This document shows positions 35,815-44,937 of a DNA stretch of 64,000 nucleotides, piece after piece (the stretch's first letter is position 1; each line of letters starts with the position of its first letter). This DNA is from Flavipsychrobacter sp. GTDB taxonomy: Bacteria; Bacteroidota; Bacteroidia; Chitinophagales; Chitinophagaceae. A program made the position numbers and the translations under genes. Under the pieces are notes generated by a model that saw nothing but the letters and a program-made list of their open reading frames with translations, was not told the DNA's origin and made no database searches. The stretch spans positions 1 to 64,000 of the forward strand of contig JAEUVF010000004.1 in the NCBI GenBank assembly GCA_016787265.1, read 5' to 3'.

Positions 35815-36345
35815 ATGAGAAACAGCGCTATCTTATCCAATGAAGCCCGACTTGCCTTGCCAGGTTCTTTTACCCTTGGTGATATTCAATTCATCTCAGG
35901 CGAACGCCGTGATTACAGGAGTATCAATTTTGTGCCGATGGATCGTATCCAGGCGCGACAGGCACTGGGTATTCCAGCCAATGATTTCATTCTGTTGATC
36001 CAGGATGATTTTTCAAATCCCGAAACAACCATCCAGTTATTACCGGAAATTCTGACTTGCCTGCCTCCATCAGGAAAAGGACAACTGTATTTCATGGGAG
36101 GAACGATGGACCTGCCGGATACTTCCTTTTGTAAAGGGCTGGCCGAATTGGATCTTCACATGGAGAATGCCCGCTGTGCCTGGAAATGGTTTTTCACCGG
36201 ACAAAAACCTGAGCGTCTTATGAAGTATTATTATTCAGCAGCGAACCTGGTAGTCCTGTCCATTCATTCCAATACACAGAAATTGAAGGAGTTGATTCAG
36301 TCGATACTCAATCCCATGTCGGCACATCAGGTGCCAGCACTCTAA
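35815..36345 (+). CDS. Stand-alone glycosyltransferase (GT4 C-terminal)-like domain, degenerate
   Basis: 176 residues with no signal peptide. The middle resembles the C-terminal Rossmann domain of GT-B/GT4 glycosyltransferases: RQALGIPANDFILLIQDDFSNPE, GKGQLYFMGG, KWFFTGQKPERLMKYYYSAANLVVLS. The acceptor domain is missing and the donor-binding ExxxxxxxE motif expected after YYSAA is absent, so catalysis is unlikely. It may be a remnant or a domain repurposed for binding. Codon use looks normal and the frame is intact, which argues against a recent pseudogene. Confidence 0.5.
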   Translation: MRNSAILSNEARLALPGSFTLGDIQFISGERRDYRSINFVPMDRIQARQALGIPANDFILLIQDDFSNPETTIQLLPEILTCLPPSGKGQLYFMGGTMDLPDTSFCKGLAELDLHMENARCAWKWFFTGQKPERLMKYYYSAANLVVLSIHSNTQKLKELIQSILNPMSAHQVPAL

Positions 36346-36414
36346 GAGCCTCAAATTAACGCTTCTTTAATAGCGGCTGGCAGGATTTTTTTAAAGGTTT
36401 GGAAAAACAATAAC

Positions 36415-36750
36415 ATGGACAATCTTCATTTAAAATACAAAGCCTGTGTAGATGCCTGTTTAAGGGCCTACGCTGCTTCAAATTACTGTGCAGCAAGTTG
36501 TTTGAAAGAAGAGCACCTGGACCATATGAGGAATTGCATTCAGCTAAACATGGAATGTTCGAGTGTTTGTAAAACAACGGCTGATCTGCTTTCTATGCAG
36601 AGTCCGTTTCTGTTTTCACTCTTACCCTTATGCGCGGAAATCTGTGAGTCCTGTGCGATGGAATGTGAAAAACATCAGCACGAGCATTGCCAGGAAGCAG
36701 CTACCTTTTGTAAGCATTGCGCGGAAGAATGTCGCTTATTACTTTCCTGA
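36415..36750 (+). CDS. Four-helix-bundle copper-storage-like protein (Csp/DUF326)
   Basis: 111 residues with 15 cysteines in the CxxxC spacing of Csp proteins (KACVDAC, NYCAASC, ECSSVC, LCAEICESCAMEC, EHCQEAATFCKHCAEEC). These line the core of a four-helix bundle and bind many Cu(I) ions. There is no signal peptide, so this would be a cytosolic (Csp3-like) form. No copper regulator or ATPase is adjacent. Confidence 0.85.
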   Translation: MDNLHLKYKACVDACLRAYAASNYCAASCLKEEHLDHMRNCIQLNMECSSVCKTTADLLSMQSPFLFSLLPLCAEICESCAMECEKHQHEHCQEAATFCKHCAEECRLLLS

Positions 36751-36764
36751 TAAAATATATGATT

Positions 36765-36956
36765 ATGGAAAAGTCTACAAGCTCCTCCACACTGGATAAA
36801 AAGAAAAAAGTAGCCAGGGCTACCAAACCCCGCTCTGCAGCCAGGAAGCCACCTTATAAGAGCAGCCAGAATGAAGAGAAGGGGACCTATGAAAAGTCGA
36901 AGGATGGATATCCGGAGAAAAATCCTAGTTCTGCGACGAAAAAATCCGGCCAATGA
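36765..36956 (+). CDS. Small Lys/Ser-rich hypothetical protein
   Basis: 63 residues from ATG 36765 (ATG 36759 gives two more), very rich in Lys, Ser, Arg and Pro, with no hydrophobic core, so probably disordered. It follows the copper-storage-like gene by 14 bases and its end overlaps the convergent SGNH gene by 32 bases. It could be a small nucleic-acid-binding protein. Evidence is composition and position only. Confidence 0.4.
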   Translation: MEKSTSSSTLDKKKKVARATKPRSAARKPPYKSSQNEEKGTYEKSKDGYPEKNPSSATKKSGQ

Positions 36957-38040
36957 TTTGCTCATAGGCCTCTGCATATTTCATCATTCCTATGTCATTG
37001 GGATGGGTGCCATCAACTGTGCTTTCCTGATCAAAATTTATGGTTGGAGCGGTTAGCAGATATAACTGATGGTGCCCGTCCCTAACTAATTCCTTATAAA
37101 TGGACGCGATGGTTTCACTTGCCTGCTGATAGACGGATCGTTGTTCCGAATCGAGGTTGGTGCCAGGTAATCCACAGCAATGTTCAACCAGGAGGATGGG
37201 CAGTTTGGGATTTTTGGCTCTGAGTTTTTCTACCGCATACCGGTAGCGTTTCAGTAATTCTTCTTTTGGATAGGTAGCTAGGTTACTGAGATTGGGCATG
37301 CAATCCAGCACTACCAGTTTCGCGGGCTTTTCTGCTATCAGATCAATCAGTTCTTTTTCCATTCTGCCATTGCCTGAGAACCCAAGATTGACCAGCGGAT
37401 GGGAAAGTTTTCTTCCTAAAATATTGGTCCATGCAAGTCCGGCTCTGCTGGCGCAGCCTCCCTGCATAATAGAGGTTCCGTATAAAACAATGGGGGCTTC
37501 ATTAGTTACGGGTATCCATTGCAACGTATGTTTTTCAGGTACACCCAGTTCCATCCATCTAACAGTATTGTACAGGGGCAGATATAGTCTGAATTCTTTT
37601 AATTGAATGGAGGAGTCAATCGGACTGAAGTTATACCGAATGGTATCACCAAAGGAATATTTCCCGCGCATCCAATGCCAGTTGCCTTTCTGGTCCAATG
37701 CATAGAGGTCTATTCCACTAACTCCGGTAGCCGGCATGTGTGGAAACTGTAAGCCGCCTGCTACCTGGTATCGTACTGTGATGCTGTTGGACCTGGTAGT
37801 AAACCGGATATAGGTGCCGGCTGAATTCCTGGCCAGGTTCATCACTTCTTTTCTCACCGCCGGAATGGCATGGGCGGGTAATCTGTCATAAGGCTGATCG
37901 AGCCCCGATTGCCAAAGCCTGCCTTCAATTACCGGGATGCCGGCATTGAGAGGATTGTACCAGCTGGTGCGCTGATCGCCCTGGGCAAAACAGAAGTTGA
38001 CTATAATGGCCAATACGATGGTGAGGGAGAACTGCTTCAT
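36925..38040 (-). CDS. Secreted SGNH/GDSL hydrolase
   Basis: About 371 residues. The start at 38040 gives the signal peptide (KQFSLTIVLAIIVNFCFAQ); ATG 38058 adds six residues. An N-terminal jelly-roll (about 25-165) precedes the SGNH domain: Ser in YGTSIMQGG (block I), Gly/Asn in LGFSGNGRM (block II), a VLDCMPNLS strand (block III), and the DGTHPNDIGM motif with Asp and His (block V). This two-domain layout is common in Bacteroidota carbohydrate esterases. It is divergent from the large cytochrome lipoprotein gene by 116 bases. Confidence 0.85.
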   Translation of the reverse strand: MKQFSLTIVLAIIVNFCFAQGDQRTSWYNPLNAGIPVIEGRLWQSGLDQPYDRLPAHAIPAVRKEVMNLARNSAGTYIRFTTRSNSITVRYQVAGGLQFPHMPATGVSGIDLYALDQKGNWHWMRGKYSFGDTIRYNFSPIDSSIQLKEFRLYLPLYNTVRWMELGVPEKHTLQWIPVTNEAPIVLYGTSIMQGGCASRAGLAWTNILGRKLSHPLVNLGFSGNGRMEKELIDLIAEKPAKLVVLDCMPNLSNLATYPKEELLKRYRYAVEKLRAKNPKLPILLVEHCCGLPGTNLDSEQRSVYQQASETIASIYKELVRDGHHQLYLLTAPTINFDQESTVDGTHPNDIGMMKYAEAYEQIIGRIFSSQN

Positions 38041-38156
38041 GAGGATGAAAATAGCCAATCTTTTAGCGATTTTTATCCATTTCTTAACCGGCTTTGCTAC
38101 TGGTCGGAAAAAGCGTAATTTTTACAACTATTCTAAAAGATATCAAAGCGTTGTCT

Positions 38157-41100
38157 ATGAAATATGGTTGCCTTGTTGCGGGCCTGTTCTTTTTCCTTTA
38201 TGCCTGTAAAGAAAAATCAAATCCATTACCAGTAAAAGAATTTGAACCGACCTATACCAGCCGGTTTGCTGATTCAGTAGCCAAACTGATCAATCCACCG
38301 GTAGACAGTGGCAGTGGTTTAACCATGAAACTCTGGGGGATTGATTCCCTGGTGATTTCCCCGGTTGCCATTGATATTGATGACCTGGGAAGAGTTTATT
38401 ACAATAAAACCAATCGCCAGGTGAATTCGGAGTTTGATATCAGGGCGCATCGCGATTGGGAGATTGCTTCCATCTCCTTACAAACGGTGGAGGATAGACG
38501 AAAATTCCTGCATACCGAATTGGCGCCGGAGAACAGTGCGCGGAATGGCTGGCTGACAGATGTAAATGGCGACAGCTCCCGCGACTGGAGAGACCTGACC
38601 GTTGAAACAGAAGTGATTTATCGCCTGGAGGATGCGGATGGAGATGGAGTAGCGGATCGCTCTAAAATGGTAGTGAATGATTTTCATGATGAGGTAACCG
38701 ATGTGGCAGGTGGGGTGCTTGCGGATGGAAATGATCTCTATGTAGCAGTGGCACCAGATCTCTGGAGAATGAAAGATAAAAATGGCGATGGTATTCCGGA
38801 TGAAAAGACGTCCATTTCAACCGGCTATGGCATTCATGTCGGATTCAGCGGACATGGTATGTCGGGAGTGGAAATGGGCCCCGATGGCAAGATCTACTGG
38901 CAGATTGGGGATATCGGATTTAATGGCAAAGGACAGGATGGAACCAAATGGGAGCATCCCAACAGTGGCGTGATTGCGCGTTCCAATCCGGATGGCTCTG
39001 ATTTTGAAATTTTTGCGCACGGTCTACGAAATACACATGAATTTGCGTTTGATCAGTATGGGAATCTGATCAGTGAAGACAATGATGGGGATCATGCCGG
39101 TGAGCGTGAGCGCCTGGTATATATTGTGAATGGTTCCGACGCAGGCTGGCGATCCAACTGGCAATATGGTAAATACAACGACCCGGATAACAATACTTAT
39201 AAGGTTTGGATGGAAGAAAAAATGTACCTGCCACGATGGGCGGGACAGGCAGCCTATATCACACCCTGTATTACGAATTATGTAAGCGGTCCGGCTGGAT
39301 TTGTCTACAATCCTGGTACGGCTCTGAGTCCGGAGTATAAAAATCATTTTTTCGTGGCGGAGTTTGTGGGCAATGCAGCTGGATCTGGAGTGCATGGATT
39401 CACGCTGAAGCCCAAGGGGGCCAGCTTTGAATTGGGCAGCACTAAAAAAGTTGTGGGTGGTGTTTTACCAACGGGATTGGATTTTGGTCCGGATGGTGCC
39501 TTGTATATCGCCGACTGGATTGATGGTTGGGGAACCGGCTTGTTTGGCCGGATCTGGAAACTGGATGATGAGAAGCAGGCGGCAACTGAAATCAGGAAGC
39601 AGGTAAAAGCTTTGCTCGCGGCAGATTTCAGTAAAGAGGAGGAGAAGAAATTGAGTGATTTGCTGAGCCATGAAGATATGCGGGTACGGATGAAAGCCCA
39701 GTTTGAACTGGCGAAAAGAGGCGAGGGCTCGATGAAGATTTTTGAAGCAGCGCTGAAACAAACCGGAAACCAACTGGCACGTATACACGCAGTTTGGGGT
39801 ATCTGTCAGCTTGCCAGGAAGAAGGATAGTCATGCACAGGTATTGCTGCCTTATCTGAAAGATTCAGATCCAGAGATCCGCAGCCAGGTAGGGAAATGGC
39901 TGGGAGATATCAAATACAAGGCTGCTGGTGATGCCCTGCTTCCCTTATTAAAAGATGAATCTGCCCGGGTACGTTTTTTTGCAGCCGAGGCATTGGGAAG
40001 AATAACACATGCGTCTGCCGTGCAGCCAATCATTGACATGCTGCGGGCAAACAATGACGAAGATGCTTATCTAAGACATGCGGGAAGCCTGGCATTAGCC
40101 AGAATCGGAGATGCAAAACCTGTTCTGGCATTGGCGAATGATACTTCCACTGCCTTGCGCATTGCAGCAGTAGTGGCTTTGCGTCGAATGGCAAATCCGG
40201 GCATTGCTGTGTTTTTAAAAGATCGCAATGAATTTATTGTAACAGAAACTGCCCGTGCGATCAATGATGATTTATCCATTCCCGAAGCCCTGCCTGCTCT
40301 GGGGGATGTATTAGTGACAACCGGGTTCAAAAATGAAGCCTTGATCCGTAGAGCGATCAATGCCAACCTCAGACTAGGAACAGAGAAAGCAATGCAAAAT
40401 CTGCTGGCCTATGCTGCCATGGAGGCACAGCCTGCAACTATGCGGGTGGAAACTATCACGGCCCTGAGTACCTGGGTGAAGCCCTCGGTGTTGGACAGAG
40501 TAGATGGCCGCTTAAGAGGTGAAGTGAAACGTGATCCGGCTCCGGTTCAGCAACAGGCAGCCAAACCATTGATAACGTTGATGTCTAACCGGGATGCGGC
40601 TGTGCGCTTAGCAGCCACACAGGCGGTGAGCAAGTTGCAGATTCGTTCGGCTACCCAGGTGTTGGGTTCCGTGCTCAAAAGAGATACTGATCCCAACGTG
40701 CGGAGGGCTGCCCTCTTATCATTGGCTGATCTGAATTATGAAAACATGGGCGAGGCCATTAAGCAGGCACTGTCTGATAAAGAAAAAGAAGTACGGGTGG
40801 CGGGCATTGATCTGTTGGGCAAAGCAACCCTGCCGGCAGATCTGATGGCGAGCCTCTTGTCGGAAGTAATCAATACGAAATCTACAGAAGAAAAGCAGGC
40901 GGCATTATTAACATTGGGGAAAGTGCCGGTGGCGCAATCGCAGCCGGTGTTTGAGCAACAGCTCAGCAAACTGGAAGCAGGAAGTTTATCACCGGACATA
41001 AGGATTGAATTAGAAGAAGCCATTGACAGTACAGGATCTTCGGCCCTGAAGGACCGGTTAAAAAACATAACTGCGAAACTGGATCAGGGCAATGCGCTGG

Positions 41101-41537
41101 CAGCGTATGCAGCAGCAATGTATGGCGGACAGGCGGAACGTGGCAGGAGAATTTTTTATCGCAACCAGGCGGCACAGTGTATAAGATGTCACGCGATTGA
41201 TGATTATGGAGGAAATGCGGGTCCGCGCCTGAATGATATCTCCAAACGAATTACCAGGGTACAAATCCTGGAAGCGCTGGTGAATCCGGGAGCGCGACTG
41301 GCACCTGGTTATGGCATGGTAACGCTTAAGTTGAAAGGAGGGGAAACGATATCTGGTATTTTGCAGGAGGAGAAAGCAACCAGCCTGCTGGTGAAATCAG
41401 GCGACGCTGCACCCGTTAAATATGAAAAGACACTAATAGAAAAGCGGATCGATGCCGCTTCAAGTATGCCGAATATGGGAGATATTCTTTCCAAAAAAGA
41501 AATCCGGGATCTCGTAAGTTTCCTTTCCGAATTGTAA
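38157..41537 (+). CDS. Lipoprotein with sorbosone-dehydrogenase-like propeller, HEAT repeats and cytochrome c (PVC-type heme-binding protein)
   Basis: About 1126 residues from ATG 38157, which begins a lipoprotein signal (YGCLVAGLFFFLYAC); ATG 38094 would bury it. Order: beta-propeller dehydrogenase-like domain (about 60-470; calcium-like DADGDGVADRS and DNDGDHAGE loops, HGLRNTHEFAFD), helical HEAT-type repeats (about 500-950), and a C-terminal cytochrome c with CIRCH at about residue 1008 plus a distal Met candidate. Proteins of this layout are abundant in Planctomycetes/Verrucomicrobia and Bacteroidota and are thought to oxidise sugars or alcohols. The regulator gene starts eight bases after its stop. 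Confidence 0.85.
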   Translation: MKYGCLVAGLFFFLYACKEKSNPLPVKEFEPTYTSRFADSVAKLINPPVDSGSGLTMKLWGIDSLVISPVAIDIDDLGRVYYNKTNRQVNSEFDIRAHRDWEIASISLQTVEDRRKFLHTELAPENSARNGWLTDVNGDSSRDWRDLTVETEVIYRLEDADGDGVADRSKMVVNDFHDEVTDVAGGVLADGNDLYVAVAPDLWRMKDKNGDGIPDEKTSISTGYGIHVGFSGHGMSGVEMGPDGKIYWQIGDIGFNGKGQDGTKWEHPNSGVIARSNPDGSDFEIFAHGLRNTHEFAFDQYGNLISEDNDGDHAGERERLVYIVNGSDAGWRSNWQYGKYNDPDNNTYKVWMEEKMYLPRWAGQAAYITPCITNYVSGPAGFVYNPGTALSPEYKNHFFVAEFVGNAAGSGVHGFTLKPKGASFELGSTKKVVGGVLPTGLDFGPDGALYIADWIDGWGTGLFGRIWKLDDEKQAATEIRKQVKALLAADFSKEEEKKLSDLLSHEDMRVRMKAQFELAKRGEGSMKIFEAALKQTGNQLARIHAVWGICQLARKKDSHAQVLLPYLKDSDPEIRSQVGKWLGDIKYKAAGDALLPLLKDESARVRFFAAEALGRITHASAVQPIIDMLRANNDEDAYLRHAGSLALARIGDAKPVLALANDTSTALRIAAVVALRRMANPGIAVFLKDRNEFIVTETARAINDDLSIPEALPALGDVLVTTGFKNEALIRRAINANLRLGTEKAMQNLLAYAAMEAQPATMRVETITALSTWVKPSVLDRVDGRLRGEVKRDPAPVQQQAAKPLITLMSNRDAAVRLAATQAVSKLQIRSATQVLGSVLKRDTDPNVRRAALLSLADLNYENMGEAIKQALSDKEKEVRVAGIDLLGKATLPADLMASLLSEVINTKSTEEKQAALLTLGKVPVAQSQPVFEQQLSKLEAGSLSPDIRIELEEAIDSTGSSALKDRLKNITAKLDQGNALAAYAAAMYGGQAERGRRIFYRNQAAQCIRCHAIDDYGGNAGPRLNDISKRITRVQILEALVNPGARLAPGYGMVTLKLKGGETISGILQEEKATSLLVKSGDAAPVKYEKTLIEKRIDAASSMPNMGDILSKKEIRDLVSFLSEL

Positions 41538-41545
41538 TTTAAGAG

Positions 41546-42124
41546 ATGCAAGAAGACCTGCTCATCCAGATAGGCAATAAGATTAAGGAAGTCCGGAAGT
41601 CAAAAGGAATCACGGTACAGGAATTGGCAGACCGCGCGGAGGTAAGTAAGGGATTGATTTCCCAAATAGAAAACAACCGCGCGATCCCATCTTTGCAGGT
41701 ATTGATGAAAGTTATCTTGTCGCTGCAAATCAACCTTCCTGATTTTTTTGAAGAATTGCGGACTGTATCAGGAGAGCAGGGCGTGTTGATTGTCAGAAAA
41801 TCCGACTACAGGTCCATTCAAAAAGAAGCTGATAAAGGATTTGAATACAAACGAATTCTCACGCGCACCATTGCCGGTGGGAGTACTGATATTGTATTGC
41901 TGGAATTGAAAAAAGGGGCGTCCCGGAAACGCCTGGTGCATACGGAAGCCTATGAATATAAATACATCATCCGGGGCAGTCTGAAATATGAAATTGATGG
42001 CAAAGACTACCTACTGGAAGAGGGGGATTCCATCTTCTTTGATGGGCGCCTGGGGCATCGGCTCTCCAACCCCGGTACCAGCGATACACTGATGCTGGTG
42101 ATCTATTTCTTTATAAGCCGGTAA
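41546..42124 (+). CDS. XRE-cupin transcriptional regulator
   Basis: 192 residues. N-terminal helix-turn-helix (about 5-62: IKEVRKSKGITVQELADRAEVSKGLISQIENNRAIPSL) and C-terminal cupin (about 105-188: HTEAYEYKYIIRGSLKYEIDGKDYLLEEGDSIFFDGRLGHRLSNPG) with metal or ligand-binding His and Glu residues. It precedes the phosphonate genes by 111 bases in the same direction and probably senses 2-aminoethylphosphonate or an intermediate. The inverted repeat at 42172-42211 is the candidate operator. It could also be co-transcribed with the cytochrome gene eight bases upstream. Confidence 0.85.
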   Translation: MQEDLLIQIGNKIKEVRKSKGITVQELADRAEVSKGLISQIENNRAIPSLQVLMKVILSLQINLPDFFEELRTVSGEQGVLIVRKSDYRSIQKEADKGFEYKRILTRTIAGGSTDIVLLELKKGASRKRLVHTEAYEYKYIIRGSLKYEIDGKDYLLEEGDSIFFDGRLGHRLSNPGTSDTLMLVIYFFISR

Positions 42125-42171
42125 TGCCTCCTTAATAATAACCTAACAGAAAAAACTTGTGTATTCCCGGG

Positions 42172-42211
42172 CTTTTTGTTTATTTGCTGTATATTTATAC
42201 TAAACAAAAAG
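42172..42211. promoter_or_regulatory. Perfect 11-bp inverted repeat in the phn promoter
   Basis: Arms CTTTTTGTTTA (42172-42182) and TAAACAAAAAG (42201-42211) flank 18 bases. A further ACTAAACAA word at 42221-42229 repeats 42199-42207. The cluster lies directly before phnA and is probably bound by the XRE-cupin regulator. Confidence 0.5.
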
Positions 42212-42235
42212 TTTTATCTCACTAAACAACCCAAC

Positions 42236-43474
42236 ATGAATACCAAGTCCTTTGAGGTAAATGGACGGCAGTACGATCCACCTGCCAAACCTATAGTGGT
42301 GATTTGTATGGATGGATCTGCTGATGAATACCTGGATATCACCATGGCGCATGGCAGGCTACCGAATATCCAGAAAATGAGCGTGTCCGGCTACCGGGGC
42401 ATGGTACGAGGCGCATTGCCATCTTTCACCAACGTGAATAATTCTTCCATTGTAACGGGGGTAAGTCCCAAAGTGCATGGAATCTGTGGAAACTATCTCT
42501 ATGATACGCAGCTGAAGCAGGAAGTGATGATGAATTCGGCTTCCTATTTGAGAAGTGGTACCATATTGGCGGCAGCAGCAGATGCGGGCAGAAAAGTAGC
42601 GGTGGTTACAGCCAAAGAAAAACTGCGGGATATACTTTCTTATAAGATGAAAGGCATAGCGATCTCTGCAGAGAAAGCCAACCTGGCAAAGCTGGATACC
42701 CATGGAATCGAAAATGTAGAAGCGATCGTTGGAACTTCCACCCCCGCTATTTACAGTGCCGATGCGAGTTTGTTTGTACTGAAAGCAGGAGTGGCCTTTA
42801 TCAAAGCTGGATTGGCCGATTTCCTGTATCTCTCTCTCACCGATTACATGCAGCATACCTATGCACCGGAAGCACCGGAATCACTGGCTTTCTATGAGGC
42901 ACAGGATAAACTGATTGGTGAACTGATGGAGTTGGGGGCTGTGGTAGGCGCAACTGCAGACCATGGTATGAATGCCAAAGTGAAAGCAGATGGTACACCA
43001 CAGGTATTGTTTGTAGAAGAAATGCTGGAACAGCAATTCGGTGATCTTGGTTTCAGAGTAATTTGTCCGATTACAGATCCTTATGTGAAGCACCATGGAG
43101 CATTGGGTTCCTATGTGGTGGTGCACCTGGATGCATTAGATAAAGTAGAAGAAGTGAAAAACTGGCTGATGCAACAGCAGGGCATAACCGAAGTGTATGA
43201 TCGTGCCATGGCAGTGCATGTGCTGGAGCAGCCGGAAGACAGAATCGGCGATCTGGTTGTTTTATCCGCGCGGGATGTGGTGTTGGGTCGCAGGGCTTCT
43301 TATCATGACCTGGCTGCATTGGATGGAACCTTGCGTTCACACGGAGGCCGGTATGAGGAAATGGTGCCGATGGTTTTATCTCATCCATTGAAGCCAGTCT
43401 ATCGGATCAAAGCAGGTGGCGATCCCCGCAATTTTGACATTTTCGATTTTACCATCAACGGTACAATTGTTTAA
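42236..43474 (+). CDS. phnA: Phosphonoacetate hydrolase
   Basis: About 412 residues of the alkaline-phosphatase superfamily, a normal length. It hydrolyses phosphonoacetate to acetate and phosphate using two zinc ions. Visible: first metal Asp26 in VVICMDGS, nucleophile Thr65 in LPSFTNVNNSS, SLTDYMQHTYAP with Asp and His ligands, TADHGMNAK, and a late SHGGRYEEMVPM His. The start at 42236 follows the operator region; 42176 would run through it. Flanked by phnY and phnW, so the function is secure. Confidence 0.92.
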   Translation: MNTKSFEVNGRQYDPPAKPIVVICMDGSADEYLDITMAHGRLPNIQKMSVSGYRGMVRGALPSFTNVNNSSIVTGVSPKVHGICGNYLYDTQLKQEVMMNSASYLRSGTILAAAADAGRKVAVVTAKEKLRDILSYKMKGIAISAEKANLAKLDTHGIENVEAIVGTSTPAIYSADASLFVLKAGVAFIKAGLADFLYLSLTDYMQHTYAPEAPESLAFYEAQDKLIGELMELGAVVGATADHGMNAKVKADGTPQVLFVEEMLEQQFGDLGFRVICPITDPYVKHHGALGSYVVVHLDALDKVEEVKNWLMQQQGITEVYDRAMAVHVLEQPEDRIGDLVVLSARDVVLGRRASYHDLAALDGTLRSHGGRYEEMVPMVLSHPLKPVYRIKAGGDPRNFDIFDFTINGTIV

Positions 43475-43492
43475 ACCATTTAAACCATCACT

Positions 43493-44929
43493 ATGAGTTC
43501 GAATACAACCCAGTTGAAAGACTGGTATGGATATGTGGCAGGAGAAAAGATTCTGTCAGATAAGTTTCACGAAGTAAAATCCCCTTATGATAACCGTGTA
43601 GTCGGAAGAGTTGCGCTGGCTGGTAAAAAGGACGGCGAAAGAGCAATTGAAAAAGCACTTGCCGGAGGTAAAAAACTGAGCCGTTTTGATCGTTATTCCA
43701 TTATAGACCGCACCCGCCTGTTGCTGATGGAGCGCAAGGAAGAATTTGCACAATTGATCAGTGCTGAAGCCGGTTTGTGTATCCGGGATGCGAGATATGA
43801 GGCCGGTCGTGCGCATGATGTATTACTGTTTGCTGCGATGGAAGCACTCAAAGACGATGGACAGATTTTCAGTTGCGATATTTCTCCCAATGGCAAAGCA
43901 AGAAAAATCTTTACCCTGCGCGAGCCTCTTACCGTGGCGCTTTGTATCACTCCCTTTAATCACCCGCTGAACCAGGTAGTGCATAAGATTATTCCGGCTA
44001 TTGCAGTAGGCACACCGGTGATTTTAAAGCCATCCGAAAAAACACCCCTCACTGCCATTAAACTGGTGGAGCTGCTCTATGAAGCCGGACTCCCGCATTA
44101 TATGTTGAGTGTATTGTTAGGTCCCACGAAGGAAATTGCAGAACCTCTTACACAGGACCCAAGAATTGAGCTGGTTTCCTTTACAGGAAGTGTGGCAGTT
44201 GGTAAACATATCGCTTCCACTGCCGGCTATAAAAAGGTAATCCTGGAATTGGGAGGTAATGATCCGCTGATCGTGCTGGAAGATGCGGATATGAAACTGG
44301 CAGTAACACTGGCAGCTGAAGGATCTTTCAAAAACAGCGGACAACGTTGTACCGCAGTGAAGCGTATCCTGGTGCAGGAGTCGATCTATGATCGGTTTGT
44401 GGAAGAGTTGGTGAAAAAAGCGGCTGATTATGTATCAGGTGATCCTGCTGATGAAAATACCATTGTGGGAACAGTGATTGATGAAGCTTCTGCAATATAC
44501 CTGGAAACAGTTGCTAAGGATGCCGTTGCAATGGGTGCGAAGATTGTATTTGGTGGCAAACGCTCAGGTGCTTTGCTGGAACCAACCGTTATCGCGGATG
44601 TGCCTCCAACAGCCAGGATGGTTGTGCAGGAATCCTTTGGTCCGCTTGCTCCGGTGATCAAATTCAAAACCATTGAAGAAGCTATTGAAATCAGTAATTC
44701 AACAGCCTTTGGTTTGTCCTCGGGCGTCGTAACGAATAATATGCAGCAGGCAATTCGGTTGGTGAAGGAATTACGCATGGGTACGGTGAACATCAATGAA
44801 GTGCCTGGATATCGTATTGAGTCTTCTCCCTTTGGTGGCGTGAAAGATTCCGGTCTTGGTATCAAAGAAGGAGTAATTGAAGCGATGAAATGTTTCAGTT
44901 ACGTGAAAACCTATTCTTTACCCTGGTAA
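43493..44929 (+). CDS. phnY: Phosphonoacetaldehyde dehydrogenase
   Basis: 478 residues, aldehyde dehydrogenase superfamily. Oxidises phosphonoacetaldehyde to phosphonoacetate with NAD+. Catalytic Cys286 in NSGQRCTAVKR, general base Glu252 in ELGGND and Asn156 in PFNHPLNQV are present, with the SFTGS cofactor loop. Identification as PhnY rather than another ALDH relies on its place between phnA and phnW. 18 bases after phnA and eight before the DUF5690 gene. Confidence 0.9.
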   Translation: MSSNTTQLKDWYGYVAGEKILSDKFHEVKSPYDNRVVGRVALAGKKDGERAIEKALAGGKKLSRFDRYSIIDRTRLLLMERKEEFAQLISAEAGLCIRDARYEAGRAHDVLLFAAMEALKDDGQIFSCDISPNGKARKIFTLREPLTVALCITPFNHPLNQVVHKIIPAIAVGTPVILKPSEKTPLTAIKLVELLYEAGLPHYMLSVLLGPTKEIAEPLTQDPRIELVSFTGSVAVGKHIASTAGYKKVILELGGNDPLIVLEDADMKLAVTLAAEGSFKNSGQRCTAVKRILVQESIYDRFVEELVKKAADYVSGDPADENTIVGTVIDEASAIYLETVAKDAVAMGAKIVFGGKRSGALLEPTVIADVPPTARMVVQESFGPLAPVIKFKTIEEAIEISNSTAFGLSSGVVTNNMQQAIRLVKELRMGTVNINEVPGYRIESSPFGGVKDSGLGIKEGVIEAMKCFSYVKTYSLPW

Positions 44930-44937
44930 AATCCAAT

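Noticed and set aside
36925..36956. Overlap of the small Lys-rich gene with the SGNH gene as a sign that one is false
   Set aside because: Convergent 3' overlaps of this size occur elsewhere here (4940-4965), so it does not exclude either gene.
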